Virus record (IMG/VR): IMGVR_UViG_3300014962_000040
Location: 631-29,794 of that record
Direction: 5' to 3' (one strand)
DNA: 29,164 bases
Source of the DNA: a virus
Every line of letters starts with the position of its first letter. Positions within the stretch are counted from its first letter, which is position 1. A program made the position numbers and the translations under genes. The notes beneath the pieces are model-generated. The model had not been told where the DNA came from, searched no databases, and saw only the letters and a program-made list of their open reading frames with translations. Positions 28,542-29,164 of this stretch are shown in pieces.

Positions 28542-28728
28542 GATCCACCTCCAGTCTAATCAGTTTTTCAACATACAATGTTGCATCCATTAACTCTTCT
28601 TGAAGGTGGGTCAACCATTGTACTACATCTAAATCATCTCTATCAAGAGTTGTTCCATATTTGTCAATCCCTACTTCACTTCTACGTTTGTACTTAAAGC
28701 GTACAGAGTCAACAATTGTGTCAATCAT
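28504..28728 (-). CDS. Small phage protein related to NTP-pyrophosphohydrolase-like families
   Basis: A 74-residue protein. I chose ATG 28728, which overlaps the MazG stop (ATGA) with GGGAGA about 7 nt upstream; the frame reaches 28851 but overlaps the MazG gene. The pattern RSEVGIDKYGTTLDRDDLDV then WLTHLQEELMDATLYVEKL is common in phages. The EELMDA part looks like the EExxD half-motif of all-alpha NTP pyrophosphatases, so it may bind nucleotides or be a degenerate relative. Confidence 0.75.
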   Translation of the reverse strand: MIDTIVDSVRFKYKRRSEVGIDKYGTTLDRDDLDVVQWLTHLQEELMDATLYVEKLIRLEVDRGIDAKRNSRKA

Positions 28729-29030
28729 CGGTTGTCTCCCGATCCTGTCAAAGTTCCTCTGCTCTTCCGCTTCTGCAGCTTCGCTAAGTTCACTTCCGCT
28801 ACATCTTCTAGAGTGAAACCAAAGTCTCCTACAACTGCTGCTAGACACCATAGAATATCTCCTAATTCTTTCTTAACAAGATCCATATCAAGTTTGTTAT
28901 CACGAATCTTCTTAGCTACCAAACTATGAAGCTCTCCTACTTCACCAGACAAATTAAACAGTGCATAAAGATCATCTGCTGTGCTTAGGCGGGTCTTCAT
29001 TGCCTCATATTGATACTGATTTAGTTCCAT
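28725..29030 (-). CDS. MazG-like nucleotide pyrophosphohydrolase
   Basis: A 101-residue enzyme of the all-alpha NTP pyrophosphatase superfamily, hydrolysing (d)NTPs or alarmone-like nucleotides to monophosphates. I chose ATG 29030 because GGAGG is 7 nt upstream and the stop of the gene before overlaps it (TAATG). Metal-binding motif: E30-x2-E33 (GEVGEL) and E55-x2-D58 (KELGDIL). Single-domain phage MazG-like proteins have this length. It is in an operon with the reductase, suggesting a shared role in dNTP pools. Confidence 0.85.
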   Translation of the reverse strand: MELNQYQYEAMKTRLSTADDLYALFNLSGEVGELHSLVAKKIRDNKLDMDLVKKELGDILWCLAAVVGDFGFTLEDVAEVNLAKLQKRKSRGTLTGSGDNR

Positions 29031-29164
29031 TAAACAACCTCCGGTACTGTTTCTGTCATCTTTTCTACTTTTGTAGACTTGCTCCAAGATCCGCAATCTT
29101 GGCACTGATAGCGTCTTGAACGGCCACTAAGTGTCGTACTAAAGCCTCTGCTTTGCAAATGAGT
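29030..29164 (-). CDS. Zinc-ribbon protein, C-terminal part only
   Basis: Leftward frame open from the right window edge, ending TAA at 29030 (TAATG with the MazG gene). The visible 44 residues read THLQSRGFSTTLSG, then SRRYQCQDCGSWS, then a Lys/Glu/Val-rich tail. The Y-x-C-x2-CG knuckle with a preceding RG and SG turn is the second half of a zinc ribbon as in transposase or endonuclease DNA-binding domains. The first knuckle would lie outside the window. Role unknown. Confidence 0.65.
   Translation of the reverse strand, partial: THLQSRGFSTTLSGRSRRYQCQDCGSWSKSTKVEKMTETVPEVV

Noticed and set aside
1-29164. CRISPR array, tRNA genes, integrase or attachment sites
   Set aside because: No regular repeat-spacer pattern, no convincing cloverleaf and no recombinase motif were seen. 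Reading by eye could miss a tRNA.

Overview
The window is part of a tailed double-stranded DNA phage genome. The set of terminase, portal, scaffold, capsid, tube-like tail parts and three consecutive ejection-type proteins, with no tape-measure or sheath gene, points to a podovirus. The promoters match the bacterial sigma70 consensus and the DnaA boxes are of E. coli type. A 3TM-type holin and an M15 endolysin are present. The likely host is a Gram-negative bacterium, probably Pseudomonadota. No phage RNA polymerase gene and no integrase is visible here.

Layout. (1) 1-2768, minus strand: a tightly packed leftward train of very small early-type genes, many joined by TAATG or ATGA junctions. 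Several encode single-pass membrane peptides and one encodes an exported Cys-rich peptide. A sigma70-like promoter at 2831-2804 would drive them. (2) 2769-3858: about 1.1 kb without genes. It holds short repeats, four DnaA boxes with TGTTGCA-type iterons (candidate replication origin), two 17-bp operator-like palindromes 21 bp apart, a consensus rightward promoter and a roughly 300-nt structured leader. (3) 3859-10975, plus strand: small and large terminase, portal, an inserted HNH endonuclease with its own promoter and a folded leader, small proteins, scaffold, and major capsid protein. The capsid gene has a -1 frame break near its 3' end and is followed by a strong terminator. (4) 11022-17610: a receptor-recognition and lysis cassette with two pectate-lyase-fold tailspikes, a carbohydrate-binding-like tail protein, small virion proteins, a coiled-coil membrane protein and a holin. 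(5) 17615-25722: a third consensus promoter, then head-tail adaptor, tail tube/nozzle-like protein, HxH-rich fibre tip, GNAT-like small protein, three ejection-type proteins and an M15 peptidase endolysin, closed by a terminator. (6) 25825-29164, minus strand: a second HNH endonuclease, a compact class II (B12-dependent) ribonucleotide reductase, small proteins, a MazG-type pyrophosphohydrolase and a zinc-ribbon protein cut by the window edge. This looks like a nucleotide-metabolism operon.

How it works together (inference): host RNA polymerase transcribes divergently from the 2.8-3.6 kb control region. The left arm supplies host-interaction peptides and the right arm supplies packaging and virion proteins, boosted by internal promoters at 7801 and 17615. 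The far-right leftward operon supplies and sanitises dNTPs. The parts most worth a second look are the control region (operators, origin and leader RNA), the pseudoknot-capable leader before the first HNH gene, and the broken capsid frame.
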